A stretch of 64,000 nucleotides of DNA from Streptomyces sp. DHE7-1 (lineage in GTDB: Bacteria; Actinomycetota; Actinomycetes; Streptomycetales; Streptomycetaceae): assembly GCA_016432725.1 (NCBI GenBank), contig JACJDG010000003.1, forward strand, positions 3,162,001-3,226,000, in the 5' to 3' direction. Shown in pieces: positions 1 through 7,996 of the stretch. The position numbers were made by a program, and so were the translations under genes. Within the stretch, counting starts at the first letter, position 1, and each line of letters opens with the position of its first letter. Under the pieces are notes generated by a model. That model was not told the DNA's origin and did no database searches. It saw only the letters and a list, made by a program, of their open reading frames with translations.

Positions 1-2
1 CG

Positions 3-632
3 TCCGGGAAGGTCTACCCGAACCGGGGCCGCCACACGAAGCTGAACGCGGCCTACGCCGAGGACGGCCCGACGCTGCTGGTCCGCACCATCGAGTTCAA
101 CACCGGCCTGCACATCGACCACTACGTGGAGATCGGCTTCGGCGGCTTCGCGAAGATCGTGGACGCGGTGGGCGGTGTCGAGATGAACCTCGACCAGGGC
201 TTCAAGGACAAGTGGTCGGGCGCCGACTTCAAGGCGGGCAAGCAGACCCTGAACGGCGAGCAGGCCCTGGCCTTCGTCCGCACCCGGCACGCCTTCGCGG
301 CGAGCGACCTGCAGCGCACCAAGAACCAGCAGAAGTTCCTGTCCGCGCTGGCCCACCAGGTGGCCACCCCGTCGACGGTCCTCAACCCGTTCAAGTTCTA
401 CCCGACCATGGGCGCCGGCCTGGACTCCCTGACCGTCGACAAGGACATGAGCCTGTGGGACCTGGCGTCGATGTTCTGGGCGATGAAGGGCGTCAGCGGC
501 GGTGACGGCAAGTCCATGAACATGCCGGTCTCCGGCTCCTCGGGCGGCAACCTCGTCTGGGACAAGGCGAAGGTGAAGACCCTGGTGGACGAGCTGAAGA
601 ACGACGAGACGGTGACCGTCTCCGGCAACTAG
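3..632 (+). CDS. LCP (LytR-CpsA-Psr) family protein, C-terminal part
   Basis: The gene enters from outside the window; 209 C-terminal residues are visible. LCP proteins are membrane-anchored phosphotransferases that attach teichoic acids or other glycopolymers to peptidoglycan on the outer face of the membrane. The family signature is visible: HIDHYVEIGFGGFAKIVDAVGG, then ALAFVRTRHAF and DLQRTKNQQKF, with the conserved arginines that bind the polyprenyl pyrophosphate. The C-terminal tail is short, with no LytR_C domain. The TAG stop (630-632) overlaps the stop of the convergent methyltransferase. Family assignment is secure; the transferred polymer cannot be told. Confidence 0.9.
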   Translation, partial: SGKVYPNRGRHTKLNAAYAEDGPTLLVRTIEFNTGLHIDHYVEIGFGGFAKIVDAVGGVEMNLDQGFKDKWSGADFKAGKQTLNGEQALAFVRTRHAFAASDLQRTKNQQKFLSALAHQVATPSTVLNPFKFYPTMGAGLDSLTVDKDMSLWDLASMFWAMKGVSGGDGKSMNMPVSGSSGGNLVWDKAKVKTLVDELKNDETVTVSGN

Positions 633-1446
633 GCGGTCCCGGAGGCCAGCAGCGCGACATGGGGAAGGGCCAGCAGCCCTTCCCCGTCGTCGTACGGGGC
701 GCACAGTCGCTCGTACGCACGCCGGATGCGGCCGGTGGTCTCCGCGTCCTGCGAGGTCACGACCAGGCCGACGGTGGCGACACCGCCGGCCGCGCCGCCC
801 CACCACTCCTCGACGGTCGCCCGGTGGTCCCACTCCAGTTCCTCCGCCCCGGCGCCGCCGAAGCCGGCCTCCGTGAGCAGCCCGGCCAGGCCCCGCGGCG
901 TCCGCTCGAAGTCCTCGTCCGGAGCGAGCCGGGGCAGGTACGACGGCGGTACGGCGCCGCCCGCCGCGCACGCGGCACCCAGCAGCTCCTGCCCGCCCCG
1001 CGCCGGGCGCCCCACAGAGTCACCGCGATCCGTCCTCCCGGCCGCAGCACCCGGCGCAGCTCGGTGAGGGCGGTGCGCGGCCGGCCCACGTGGTTGAGCA
1101 CGAAGTTGCCGACGACCGCGTCGAACTCATCGTCCGGGAAGGGCAGTCCGGGCAGCACCGCCACCTCGGCGGCCACCCCGCGCCGACGCGCCTCGGCGGC
1201 CATCCCGGCATCGGCGTCCACGGCCCGCACCAGCGCGCCCCGCTCCGCCGCCGCCAGCGCGGCCGTGCCGGTCCCGGTGCCGACGTCGAGCACCCGGGTC
1301 CCCGCACCGACGCCGGCGGCGTCCAGCAGGGTGGGCACGGTGTGGGCGCACAGGCGCCCGAAGCTCCTGGCGTACGCCTCGGTCCGTCCGGCCCACATGG
1401 TCCGTTCGGCGGCGTCGAAGGCCGCCGTCGCATCCGTCTCGGTCAT
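629..1446 (-). CDS. class I SAM-dependent methyltransferase (frameshifted)
   Basis: About 272 residues once a frameshift is repaired. Motif I (RVLDVGTGTGTAALA) near residue 50 binds S-adenosylmethionine, and FDAVVGNFVLNHV and LRPGGRIAVTLW are the later Rossmann motifs, as in UbiE/Methyltransf_11 proteins. The substrate is unknown. The reading frame breaks at the C run 1010-1013; one extra base there restores LWGRPARGGQELLG and an open frame to the stop at 629. The start is ATG 1446 (MTETDATAAF). The stop overlaps that of the LCP gene, so transcription is convergent. The break is probably a sequence error. Confidence 0.75.
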
Positions 1447-1468
1447 GCGCCCACCCTGCCGCACAAAA

Positions 1469-1499
1469 GATCAAGGGCACCCGGAAGGTGCCCTTGATC
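1469..1499 (-). terminator. intrinsic terminator of the copper-storage gene
   Basis: A perfect 13-bp inverted repeat (1469-1481 and 1487-1499) with a 5-base loop. Read on the minus strand it is followed by TTTTGTGC. It lies 18 bases beyond the stop of the Cys-rich gene and separates it from the methyltransferase. Confidence 0.85.
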
Positions 1500-1517
1500 A
1501 CACGCGGGCGCGCGAGG

Positions 1518-1880
1518 TCACATCCGGGCGCCCGCCATCGTCCGGCACATCTCCGCACAGCGGCGGCACGCCTCGGCGCAGCGCATGAGCTGCTGGTCGT
1601 CCGGCATGGACATACACGCCTCGGCGCACATGTCACAGGCCTTGGCGCACATCGCGCACATCTCCTGGGCCATGGGCGAGCGGCGCATCATCATGTCGGA
1701 GCACATGCGCGTCATCTCGGAGCAGTCCATGAGCGCGCGCATGATCTGCATCTGGGCCTGGCCGCCCATGTGCATGCAGGAGCTCATGGCCTCCTCGCAC
1801 ATGGTGTGCGCCGTCATGCAGGCCTCGACGCAGTCCTGCATCTCCTTGCTCATCGGGGTCATGGTTCCGGGCTGGGTCAT
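1518..1880 (-). CDS. four-helix-bundle copper-storage protein (DUF326/Csp-like)
   Basis: 120 residues with 15 cysteines and many methionines. The cysteines fall in repeated CxxxC and CxxC spacings (DCVEAC, CAMCAKAC, CAEACRRC) along what would be four amphipathic helices, as in cytosolic Csp3-type proteins that line the core of the bundle with thiolates and store many Cu(I) ions. No signal peptide is seen, so it is expected to be cytosolic. It is transcribed alone, with its own terminator, and no copper ATPase or chaperone gene is adjacent. ATG 1880 is preceded on its strand by AGGAG. Family call is strong; copper loading is inferred. Confidence 0.88.
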   Translation of the reverse strand: MTQPGTMTPMSKEMQDCVEACMTAHTMCEEAMSSCMHMGGQAQMQIMRALMDCSEMTRMCSDMMMRRSPMAQEMCAMCAKACDMCAEACMSMPDDQQLMRCAEACRRCAEMCRTMAGARM

Positions 1881-2041
1881 GGCTCCTCCTGGGAAGGCTG
1901 GGGCCCGGATCGGGCCCTGTGTGCTTCCGTCCTACGCCCACCCGTCCCGGCCCGCATGTGACCGACCGGTCGTAAGGCGCCCCGCAACGGACGGAAGGCG
2001 CCCCGGGGGACGCCTTCCGAAGACCGTGGAACCGGGAACGG

Positions 2042-3199
2042 CTACGGCAGGTTCCTTGCCATCACGATCCGCTGAACCTGGTTCGTGCCTTCGTAGATCT
2101 GGGTAATCTTCGCGTCGCGCATCATGCGCTCCACCGGGTAGTCGCGGGTGTAGCCGTAGCCGCCGAGGAGCTGGACGGCGTCGGTGGTGACCTCCATCGC
2201 CGTGTCCGAGGCGAAGCACTTGGCCGCGGCACCCAGGTAGGTGAGGTCCGCGTCGCCGCGCTCGGAGGCGGCGGCGGCCTGGTAGGTGAGGGCGCGGGCC
2301 GCGGAGATCTTCATCGACATGTCCGCGAGCATGAACTGGATGCCCTGGAAGTCGGCGATCGGCTTGCCGAACTGCTTGCGCTCCTGGACGTAGCCCTTGG
2401 CGTAGTCGAGGGCGCCCTGGGCGACACCGAGCGCCTGGGCGGCGATGGTGATGCGGGTGTGGTCCAGGGTCTTCATGGCGGTGGCGAAGCCGGTGCCCTC
2501 CTCGCCGATCATGCGGTCGGCGGGGATGCGGACGTTGTCGAAGTAGACCTCGCGGGTCGGGGAGCCCTTGATGCCGAGCTTCTTCTCCGGGGCGCCGAAG
2601 GAGACGCCCTCGTCCGACTTCTCGACGACGAACGCGGAGATGCCCTTCGAGCGCTTGGCGGGGTCCGTGACCGCCATCACCGTGTAGTACTCGGAGACGC
2701 CCGCGTTGGTGATCCAGCGCTTCACGCCGTTGAGGATCCAGTGGTCGCCGTCGCGGACCGCCCTGGTCTTCATGCCGGCCGCGTCGGAGCCCGCCTCCGG
2801 CTCGGAGAGGCAGTACGAGAACATGCCGTCGCCCTTGGCGAGCGGGGTCATGTACTTCTTCTTCAGCTCCTCGCCGCCGGAGAGGATCACCGGCAGGGAG
2901 CCCAGCTTGTTCACCGCGGGGATCAGGGAGGAGGAGACGCAGGCGCGGGCCACCTCCTCGATCACGATGACCGTGGCGAGGGCGTCGGCGCCCGCGCCGC
3001 CGTACTCCTCGGGTACGTGCACGGCGTGCAGGTCGTTCGCGACCAGCGCGTCGTGGGCCTCCTGGGGGAAGCGGGCCTCCTCGTCGACCGCCGCGGCGAA
3101 CGGCGCGATCTTCGCCTCGACCAGCGAACGGACGGCGTCCCGGAGCATGTCGTGCTCCTCGGACGGGCGGTACAGGTCGAAGTCAGCCGTTCCGGCCAC
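2042..3199 (-). CDS. acyl-CoA dehydrogenase
   Basis: 385 residues, the normal length for the family. FAD-dependent alpha,beta-dehydrogenation of an acyl-CoA, the first step of beta-oxidation or branched-chain acid breakdown. Signatures run in order: YCLSEPEAGSDAAGMKT (FAD-binding), GIKGSPTREVYFDNVRIP, RKQFGKPIADFQGIQF, and QLLGGYGYTRDYPVERMMRDAKI. The catalytic base is in QIYEGTNQVQR, with the glutamate at about residue 370. It is monocistronic; the upstream AT-rich patch 3230-3265 holds a TTAC-N6-GTAA dyad that could bind a TetR-type regulator. Acyl-chain specificity cannot be told from sequence. Confidence 0.93.
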   Translation of the reverse strand: MAGTADFDLYRPSEEHDMLRDAVRSLVEAKIAPFAAAVDEEARFPQEAHDALVANDLHAVHVPEEYGGAGADALATVIVIEEVARACVSSSLIPAVNKLGSLPVILSGGEELKKKYMTPLAKGDGMFSYCLSEPEAGSDAAGMKTRAVRDGDHWILNGVKRWITNAGVSEYYTVMAVTDPAKRSKGISAFVVEKSDEGVSFGAPEKKLGIKGSPTREVYFDNVRIPADRMIGEEGTGFATAMKTLDHTRITIAAQALGVAQGALDYAKGYVQERKQFGKPIADFQGIQFMLADMSMKISAARALTYQAAAASERGDADLTYLGAAAKCFASDTAMEVTTDAVQLLGGYGYTRDYPVERMMRDAKITQIYEGTNQVQRIVMARNLP

Positions 3200-3239
3200 G
3201 GTCTCTCACGCTCCAAAGACGCAGTGATACTGACGCTAA

Positions 3240-3253
3240 TTACCGTTAAGTAA
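3240..3253. promoter_or_regulatory. putative operator of the acyl-CoA dehydrogenase gene
   Basis: TTAC-N6-GTAA dyad in a low-GC patch (3230-3265) about 40 bases upstream of the start codon. Operators of this kind are typical of TetR-family regulators of fatty-acid genes in actinomycetes. No regulator gene is adjacent. Confidence 0.35.
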
Positions 3254-3379
3254 CTCAAATTTTAGTGTGCCGCCCGTAACCCGCCTACGTGAGCTTGGCG
3301 ACAGCGGGAAAATTGCCCGCCGGGCGGCCCGACTATGCTCAGGCACCGCACGACCGAGTCCCCGAGCTGGAGCGCACCC

Positions 3380-4723
3380 ATGAGCCTGAAGATCACCGTG
3401 ATCGGCACCGGCTATCTCGGCGCCACGCACGCCGCGGCCATGGCCGAGCTGGGCTTCGAGGTACTCGGGCTCGACGTGGTGCCCGAGAAGATCGCCATGC
3501 TGGAGCGCGGCGAGACCCCGATGTACGAGCCGGGACTCGAGGACCTGCTGCGCAGGCACGTGACCGGCTTCGAGGGGTCCTCGGGGCGGCTGCGGTTCAC
3601 CACGGACTGGGCCGAGGTGGCCGAGTTCGGCGACGTGCACTTCGTGTGCGTGAACACCCCGCAGCGGCACGGCGACTACGCGGCCGACATGTCGTACGTC
3701 GACGCGGCCGTCGCCTCGCTCGCCCCGCATCTGCACGGCCCGGCGCTGGTGGTCGGCAAGTCGACCGTGCCGGTGGGCTCGGCGGACCGGCTGGCCACCT
3801 ATCTCGCGGAGCACGCGCCCGCCGGCGCGGACGCGGAGCTGGCCTGGAACCCCGAGTTCCTGCGCGAGGGCTTCGCGGTGCAGGACACGCTGCACCCGGA
3901 CCGGATCGTGGTCGGCGTGCGCAGCGAGCGGGCGGAGAAGCTGCTGCGCGAGGTGTACGCGACGCCGGTCGGCGAGGGCACCCCCTTCGTGGTGACGGAC
4001 TTCCCGACGGCCGAGCTGGTGAAGACCGCGGCGAACTCGTTCCTCGCGACGAAGATCTCGTTCATCAACGCGATGGCGGAGGTCTGCGAGGCGGGCGGCG
4101 GTGACGTGGCGCAGCTCGCGGAGGCCATCGGGTACGACGACCGGATCGGGCGGAAGTTCCTGCGCGCCGGGATCGGGTTCGGCGGCGGCTGCCTGCCGAA
4201 GGACATCCGGGCGTTCATGGCGCGCGCCGGTGAGCTGGGCGCGGACCAGGCGCTGACCTTCCTGCGGGAGATCGACTCCATCAACATGCGCCGGCGCGGC
4301 CAGATGGTGGAGATGGCGCGGGAGGCGCTCGGCGGCGGCTCGTTCCTGGGCAAGCGGGTGGCGGTGCTGGGCGCCGCCTTCAAGCCCGACTCGGACGACG
4401 TACGGGACTCGCCGGCGCTGAACGTGGCCGGGCAGATCCATCTGCAGGGCGGTCAGGTGACCGTGTACGACCCGAAGGGCATGGCGAACGCCCGCAGGGT
4501 CTTCCCGACGCTGGGGTACGCGGACTCCGCGCTGGAGGCCGTCCGGGGCGCCGACGTGGTGCTGCACCTGACGGAGTGGCGGGAGTTCCGCGAGCTGGAC
4601 CCGGCGGCGCTGGGCGAGGTGGCGGCGGCCCGGCTGATCCTGGACGGGCGCAACGCGCTGGACCCGGAGCTGTGGCGGCGGGCCGGGTGGACGTACCGGG
4701 CGATGGGCCGTCCGACCGCGTAG
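3380..4723 (+). CDS. UDP-glucose 6-dehydrogenase
   Basis: 447 residues. It oxidises UDP-glucose twice with NAD+ to UDP-glucuronate, a precursor of surface polysaccharides and glycosylated products. The N-terminal Rossmann motif is ITVIGTGYLGATHA. The catalytic cysteine is about residue 271 in GFGGGCLPKDIRAF. Also visible are GKSTVPVGS, NPEFLREGFAVQD, KTAANSFLATKISF, and the C-terminal LGAAFKPDSDDVRDSP. The start is ATG 3380 (MSLKITVIG), since upstream in-frame residues are not family-like. Single gene, ended by a strong hairpin. Confidence 0.94.
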   Translation: MSLKITVIGTGYLGATHAAAMAELGFEVLGLDVVPEKIAMLERGETPMYEPGLEDLLRRHVTGFEGSSGRLRFTTDWAEVAEFGDVHFVCVNTPQRHGDYAADMSYVDAAVASLAPHLHGPALVVGKSTVPVGSADRLATYLAEHAPAGADAELAWNPEFLREGFAVQDTLHPDRIVVGVRSERAEKLLREVYATPVGEGTPFVVTDFPTAELVKTAANSFLATKISFINAMAEVCEAGGGDVAQLAEAIGYDDRIGRKFLRAGIGFGGGCLPKDIRAFMARAGELGADQALTFLREIDSINMRRRGQMVEMAREALGGGSFLGKRVAVLGAAFKPDSDDVRDSPALNVAGQIHLQGGQVTVYDPKGMANARRVFPTLGYADSALEAVRGADVVLHLTEWREFRELDPAALGEVAAARLILDGRNALDPELWRRAGWTYRAMGRPTA

Positions 4724-4749
4724 CGCCGGCTCCCGAGTGCTCTCCGGGC

Positions 4750-4790
4750 GACGCCGGTTCGGCCGAGGCTCAGTCGGCCGAACCGGCGTC
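4750..4790. terminator. bidirectional terminator hairpin
   Basis: A perfect 17-bp inverted repeat (4750-4766, 4774-4790) with a 7-base loop, placed between the convergent stops of UDP-glucose dehydrogenase and the CGNR gene. No long U tract follows, as is usual for streptomycete terminators. Confidence 0.8.
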
Positions 4791-4816
4791 TTCCCGCATT
4801 CTGCCCCACCGGGCGG

Positions 4817-5350
4817 CTACGTGGCCGTCGAACTCTCTGTGGAATACGGCTCCTTCGCCCGGTAGCGGCGCATCTTGGCGCGCGCTCCGCACACCTGCAT
4901 GGAGCACCAGCGGCCGCGGCCGGCGGGGCTTCGGTCGTAGTACGCCCAGTGGCAGGTCTCGGCGGCGCAGGCCTTCAGCCGGGTCCAGGTGCCCGCCACG
5001 AGTGCCTGGGCGACGGCCGCCGCAACCCGGGAGAGCAGTGGGCCGGTGTCGGCGGGGGCGAGGCCCGCCGAGCCGTCGGCGGGGTCGACGGTGACGCGCA
5101 GGGGGGCGTGGGCCAGCAGTTCGCCGAGCGGGGTGACCGCGCGGTGCGGCGGGTGGCCGGCGTGGGCGAGCAGGGTGGCCCGCAGGGATTCGCGCAGGGC
5201 TCGGGCGCCGGGCCGTTCGTCCTCGGTGAGCCCGAAGAGCCGCAGGCCGTCGGCCGTGTCGAGCGTGTCGCGACCGCTCTCCACGTCGAGTGTGTTCACC
5301 AGGGACTCGATCAGCGCCAGGCCCTCCGGGGCGGGTGATCGCTCGGTCAT
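4817..5350 (-). CDS. CGNR zinc-finger protein (ABATE domain), putative regulator
   Basis: 177 residues. The N-terminal half resembles the ABATE domain (LALIESLVNTLDVESGRDTL). The C-terminal half is a CGNR zinc finger: CAAETCHWAYYDRSP then WCSMQVCGARAKMRRYR, giving four cysteines and a basic tail that should contact DNA. Such proteins are thought to be stress-linked transcription regulators. The start is ATG 5350. It is divergent from the two glyoxalase-fold genes, and the shared upstream region has a 15-base palindrome plus flanking half-sites, consistent with autoregulation and control of those neighbours. The target link is inferred. Confidence 0.82.
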   Translation of the reverse strand: MTERSPAPEGLALIESLVNTLDVESGRDTLDTADGLRLFGLTEDERPGARALRESLRATLLAHAGHPPHRAVTPLGELLAHAPLRVTVDPADGSAGLAPADTGPLLSRVAAAVAQALVAGTWTRLKACAAETCHWAYYDRSPAGRGRWCSMQVCGARAKMRRYRAKEPYSTESSTAT

Positions 5351-5406
5351 GTCCGCCTTCCACCTCCGCAATCCGGTTGCGACGTTACCCGCCATGCGGG
5401 AGCATG

Positions 5407-5421
5407 CGGTAACCGTTACCG
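5407..5421. promoter_or_regulatory. palindromic operator between the CGNR gene and the glyoxalase genes
   Basis: CGGTAAC-C-GTTACCG is a perfect 7+1+7 palindrome. A further GTTACC half-site lies near 5382-5389 and a GGTAAC half-site near 5438-5443, so the site is clustered. It is centred in the divergent intergenic region, 57 bases from the CGNR start and about 44 from the glyoxalase start. Confidence 0.55.
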
Positions 5422-5464
5422 GATGACCGGCTTCAACGGTAACTCGGACGTCGTGGAGGAAGTC

Positions 5465-5821
5465 ATGGCTCTCGCCAAGCTGGGTGTGGTCGTCCTGGAC
5501 TGCCCGGACCCGCACGCGCTCGCCGGTTTCTACGCCGAGGTGCTGGGCGGCACCCCCGAGGGGGACGCGGAGTGGGTGGACCTGAAGGTGCCGGGCGGGC
5601 AGGCGCTCGCCTTCCAGCGCGCACCGGGACACGTCCCGCCGCGCTGGCCGTCGCCGGAGGCCTCCCAGCAACTGCATCTGGACCTGGTGGTGGAGGACCT
5701 GGACGAGGCGGAGCGGGGTGTGCTGGCGCTGGGCGCGAAGCCGCTGGCCGAGCAGGGCGGGAAGGGCTTCCGGGTTTACTCGGACCCGGCCGGGCATCCG
5801 TTCTGTCTCTGCGCCTGCTGA
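5465..5821 (+). CDS. VOC/glyoxalase-like domain protein 1
   Basis: 118 residues forming one vicinal-oxygen-chelate module: start LGVVVLDCPDPHALAGFYAEVLGG, then QLHLDLVVEDLDEAERGVLALGA and VYSDPAGHPFCLC. Members include glyoxalases, dioxygenases and resistance proteins; the substrate cannot be inferred. ATG 5465 is chosen because GGAGGA sits 4 bases upstream; an ATG at 5423 lies inside the operator region. A near-copy follows, so the pair arose by tandem duplication and is probably co-transcribed under the palindromic operator. Confidence 0.82.
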   Translation: MALAKLGVVVLDCPDPHALAGFYAEVLGGTPEGDAEWVDLKVPGGQALAFQRAPGHVPPRWPSPEASQQLHLDLVVEDLDEAERGVLALGAKPLAEQGGKGFRVYSDPAGHPFCLCAC

Positions 5822-5849
5822 CACCGTCCGCCGACATCAGGGAGAACCC

Positions 5850-6263
5850 ATGGCCGTCGCCCGTCTGCGCACCGTCGTGCTCGACTGCCCCGACCCGCAC
5901 GCCCTGGCCGCGTTCTACGCGGCGGTGGCGGGCGGCACCCCGGAGGCCGAGAGCGACAGATGGGTCGTCCTGAGGGTTCCCGACGGGCCGCGGCTCTCCT
6001 TCCAGCGGGCCGAAGGGTTCACCCCGCCCCGATGGCCGCACGCCGACCGGGACTCGCAGCAGTTCCACCTGGACTTCGACGCGGGGCCGACCTGGGCGGA
6101 GATCGACGCGGCCCACGAGAAGGTCCTCGCGCTGGGAGCCCGGCCGCTGGATCTGGAGGACCGCGAGAAGAAGGACTTCCAGGTGTACGCCGATCCGGCC
6201 GGGCATCCCTTCTGCCTGTGCCGGATCGAGCGGCCGGACGGGCTGGACCGAACGGCGCCGTAA
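5850..6263 (+). CDS. VOC/glyoxalase-like domain protein 2
   Basis: 137 residues, paralogous to the preceding gene: RTVVLDCPDPHALAAFYAAVAGG, LSFQRAEGFTPPRWP, QQFHLDFDAG and VYADPAGHPFCLCRIERP match it almost block for block. The gene lies 28 bases downstream of its partner, with GGGAGAA before ATG 5850, and the two probably form an operon. The HLD and GHPFCL positions correspond to VOC metal or substrate sites. Its operon ends at the hairpin 6294-6357. Function unknown beyond the fold. Confidence 0.82.
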   Translation: MAVARLRTVVLDCPDPHALAAFYAAVAGGTPEAESDRWVVLRVPDGPRLSFQRAEGFTPPRWPHADRDSQQFHLDFDAGPTWAEIDAAHEKVLALGARPLDLEDREKKDFQVYADPAGHPFCLCRIERPDGLDRTAP

Positions 6264-6293
6264 GGGCGGGCCGAAGGGCGCCGGCCGGGTCTG

Positions 6294-6357
6294 GGGGGCG
6301 TCTCCCCGATCTTCGTGGATCACGCCGCGGACCCGCGAAGACCGGGGAGACGCCCCC
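6294..6357. terminator. long bidirectional terminator hairpin
   Basis: A 22-bp inverted repeat (6294-6315 and 6336-6357) with one mismatch and a 20-base loop. It lies between the convergent glyoxalase operon and the M19-like gene, and its right arm abuts the stop of the latter. Confidence 0.8.
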
Positions 6358-7471
6358 TAGCCGTCCAGTTCGGTGATGCTCGCGGTCGACGGGCCCCTGC
6401 GGTGCTGCGCGGTCCTGGCGGCGAAGTCCGCCCTGCGCAGCACCCGCTGCACGTTCTGCCAGGTCAGCAGGGCCAGCTCGGACTCGGCCCAGCCGCGGCG
6501 GAGCAGCTCGGCGATCAGCCGGGGATAGCGGGAGGTGTCGGCCAGGCCGCGGGGTGGGCGGCGCCGGTGTCATAGGTGCCGGACAGGCCCACGGACTCGG
6601 GACCGGCCACATCGCGCACGTGGTCGAGATGGTCGGCGACGTCCCGGACGGTCGGGCCGGTCTGCTCGGCGGTCATCGGCACCATGCACAGGCCGCCGGC
6701 CGCGCCCAGGCAGGCGAGCAGGTCGTCGGGCAGGTTGGCGGGGTGCGGGCGCAGGGCGCGGGCCGCCGAGCGGGTGCACAGCACCGGTGCCCGCGACAGC
6801 GCCAGGGTCCGGCGCACGGTGGCGTCGGCGGCGCCGGAGAGGTCGGCGAGCACGCCGAGGCGGTTCATCTCGCGGACCACCTCCTCGCCGAACCGGGTCA
6901 GCCCCGCCGCGCCCGCCCAGTCGGTGCCCGTCAGGGTGAGGACGCGCAGGCCGAGGGTGTGCAGGAGACGCAGGATGCCCAGGGAGTCGCCGAGCGCGGC
7001 CGCCCCGGCCGGGCCCAGCACGACGGCGACGCGGCCGCAGTTGCGGGCGTCGATGACCTGCCCGGCGGTGAGCGCCGGGCGCAGGCTCTCCGGGTGGGCG
7101 TCGATCACCGAGCGGGCGAACTCCAACTGCTCCAGGGTGGCGCTCACCACGCGGTCCCCGCCGGGCCCCTCGGGCAGGTGCAGCGACCAGAACAGGGCGC
7201 CCACGCCGCCCGCGCGCATTCGGGGGACATCGGTGTCCAGGGAGGTGTCGCCCAGCTCCAGTTCGTACCAGGGCAGCCGGCGCAGGGCCCGGGGCAGTCC
7301 GCTGTGCCCGTCGGCGACGGGGTGGTCGGCGAGCAGGACGCGGGCGTCCTCCAGGTGCTCGGTACCCGGGGCGTCCGGCTCGTACGGCGCGGCCGGGAAG
7401 GTGCCGTCCGGCAGGCTGTCGCTCTCGCCGACCTCGGTCGTGGTGGGCGTGTCGTCCTGGAGGTCGGTCAT
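6357..7471 (-). CDS. M19 dipeptidase paralogue with lost metal ligands (frameshifted)
   Basis: About 371 residues after repair. It aligns along its length with the adjacent M19 dipeptidase ([58 protein letters not shown], and after the shift [20 protein letters not shown] and [14 protein letters not shown]). All zinc-binding positions differ: HND becomes HSG, the GAEGGHSI glutamate becomes alanine (GPAGAAAL), DLSH becomes DLSG, and FSHSS becomes CTRSA. It is therefore probably not a peptidase. The frame breaks at the G run 6551-6554; one extra base restores it. Start ATG 7471 (MTDLQDD). It may be a regulatory or binding pseudoenzyme. Confidence 0.72.
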
Positions 7472-7996
7472 GGCGGGCTCCGTACATCGTCGTGTGCGAC
7501 GCCGGCCGTGAGCTGCGCGTGAGGTGACCGGCGTAGGGCCACCGTCCCACGGAGCTGGAGGATCTTTCCTGGTGAGTAAGGCGTTCGGGGGTACCCGAGC
7601 CCCTCCGGGCGGCTCCCTCCCGGACCGCCGGACGACCACGCACGACCAGGCGGGCGGAGCCACGCCGGACAGCGCCGACGGGCCCGCGGAAGGGCCCGCC
7701 GCACGACCGGACGCGGTCGCGCTCGGCGGACACGTCGGACGGCGGCCGCCCAGGGCGGCGGACGGGCGGAGCCGGCGAGCGGGCCGGGCGGCGCCGTCGT
7801 ACCGGCCGGACCGCAGGACGGGCCGGTCGCCGGACGGGCCCTACCGATGGCCAGGCGGAGTGACCGGCCGCAGCCGACCACCGGGAGAGCCGGGGCCGTC
7901 GGTCGCCTCCGTTCGCGGATGCGCCGGGTGGCCAGGACGGCCGACCCGGCGAACAGGCGGGACCGCCGGACGGGCCCGCCGTCCGGCCGGCCGCCG
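7472..7996. other. 525-base intergenic region between the M19 paralogues
   Basis: Very GC-rich, with recurring CGGACGGGCC-type words and no convincing coding frame. It should hold the promoter of the downstream M19-like gene (minus strand) and, at its far end, the terminator hairpin of the functional dipeptidase. Nothing else is recognised. Confidence 0.5.
7965..7987 (-). terminator. hairpin after the M19 dipeptidase gene
   Basis: A perfect 9-bp GC-only inverted repeat (7965-7973, 7979-7987) with a 5-base loop, 9 bases past the dipeptidase stop on the minus strand. Confidence 0.55.

Noticed and set aside
3236..4567. Long antisense frames opposite strongly coding genes
   Set aside because: High-GC genes commonly leave open frames on the other strand; translations are His/Arg/Gly-rich with no family features.
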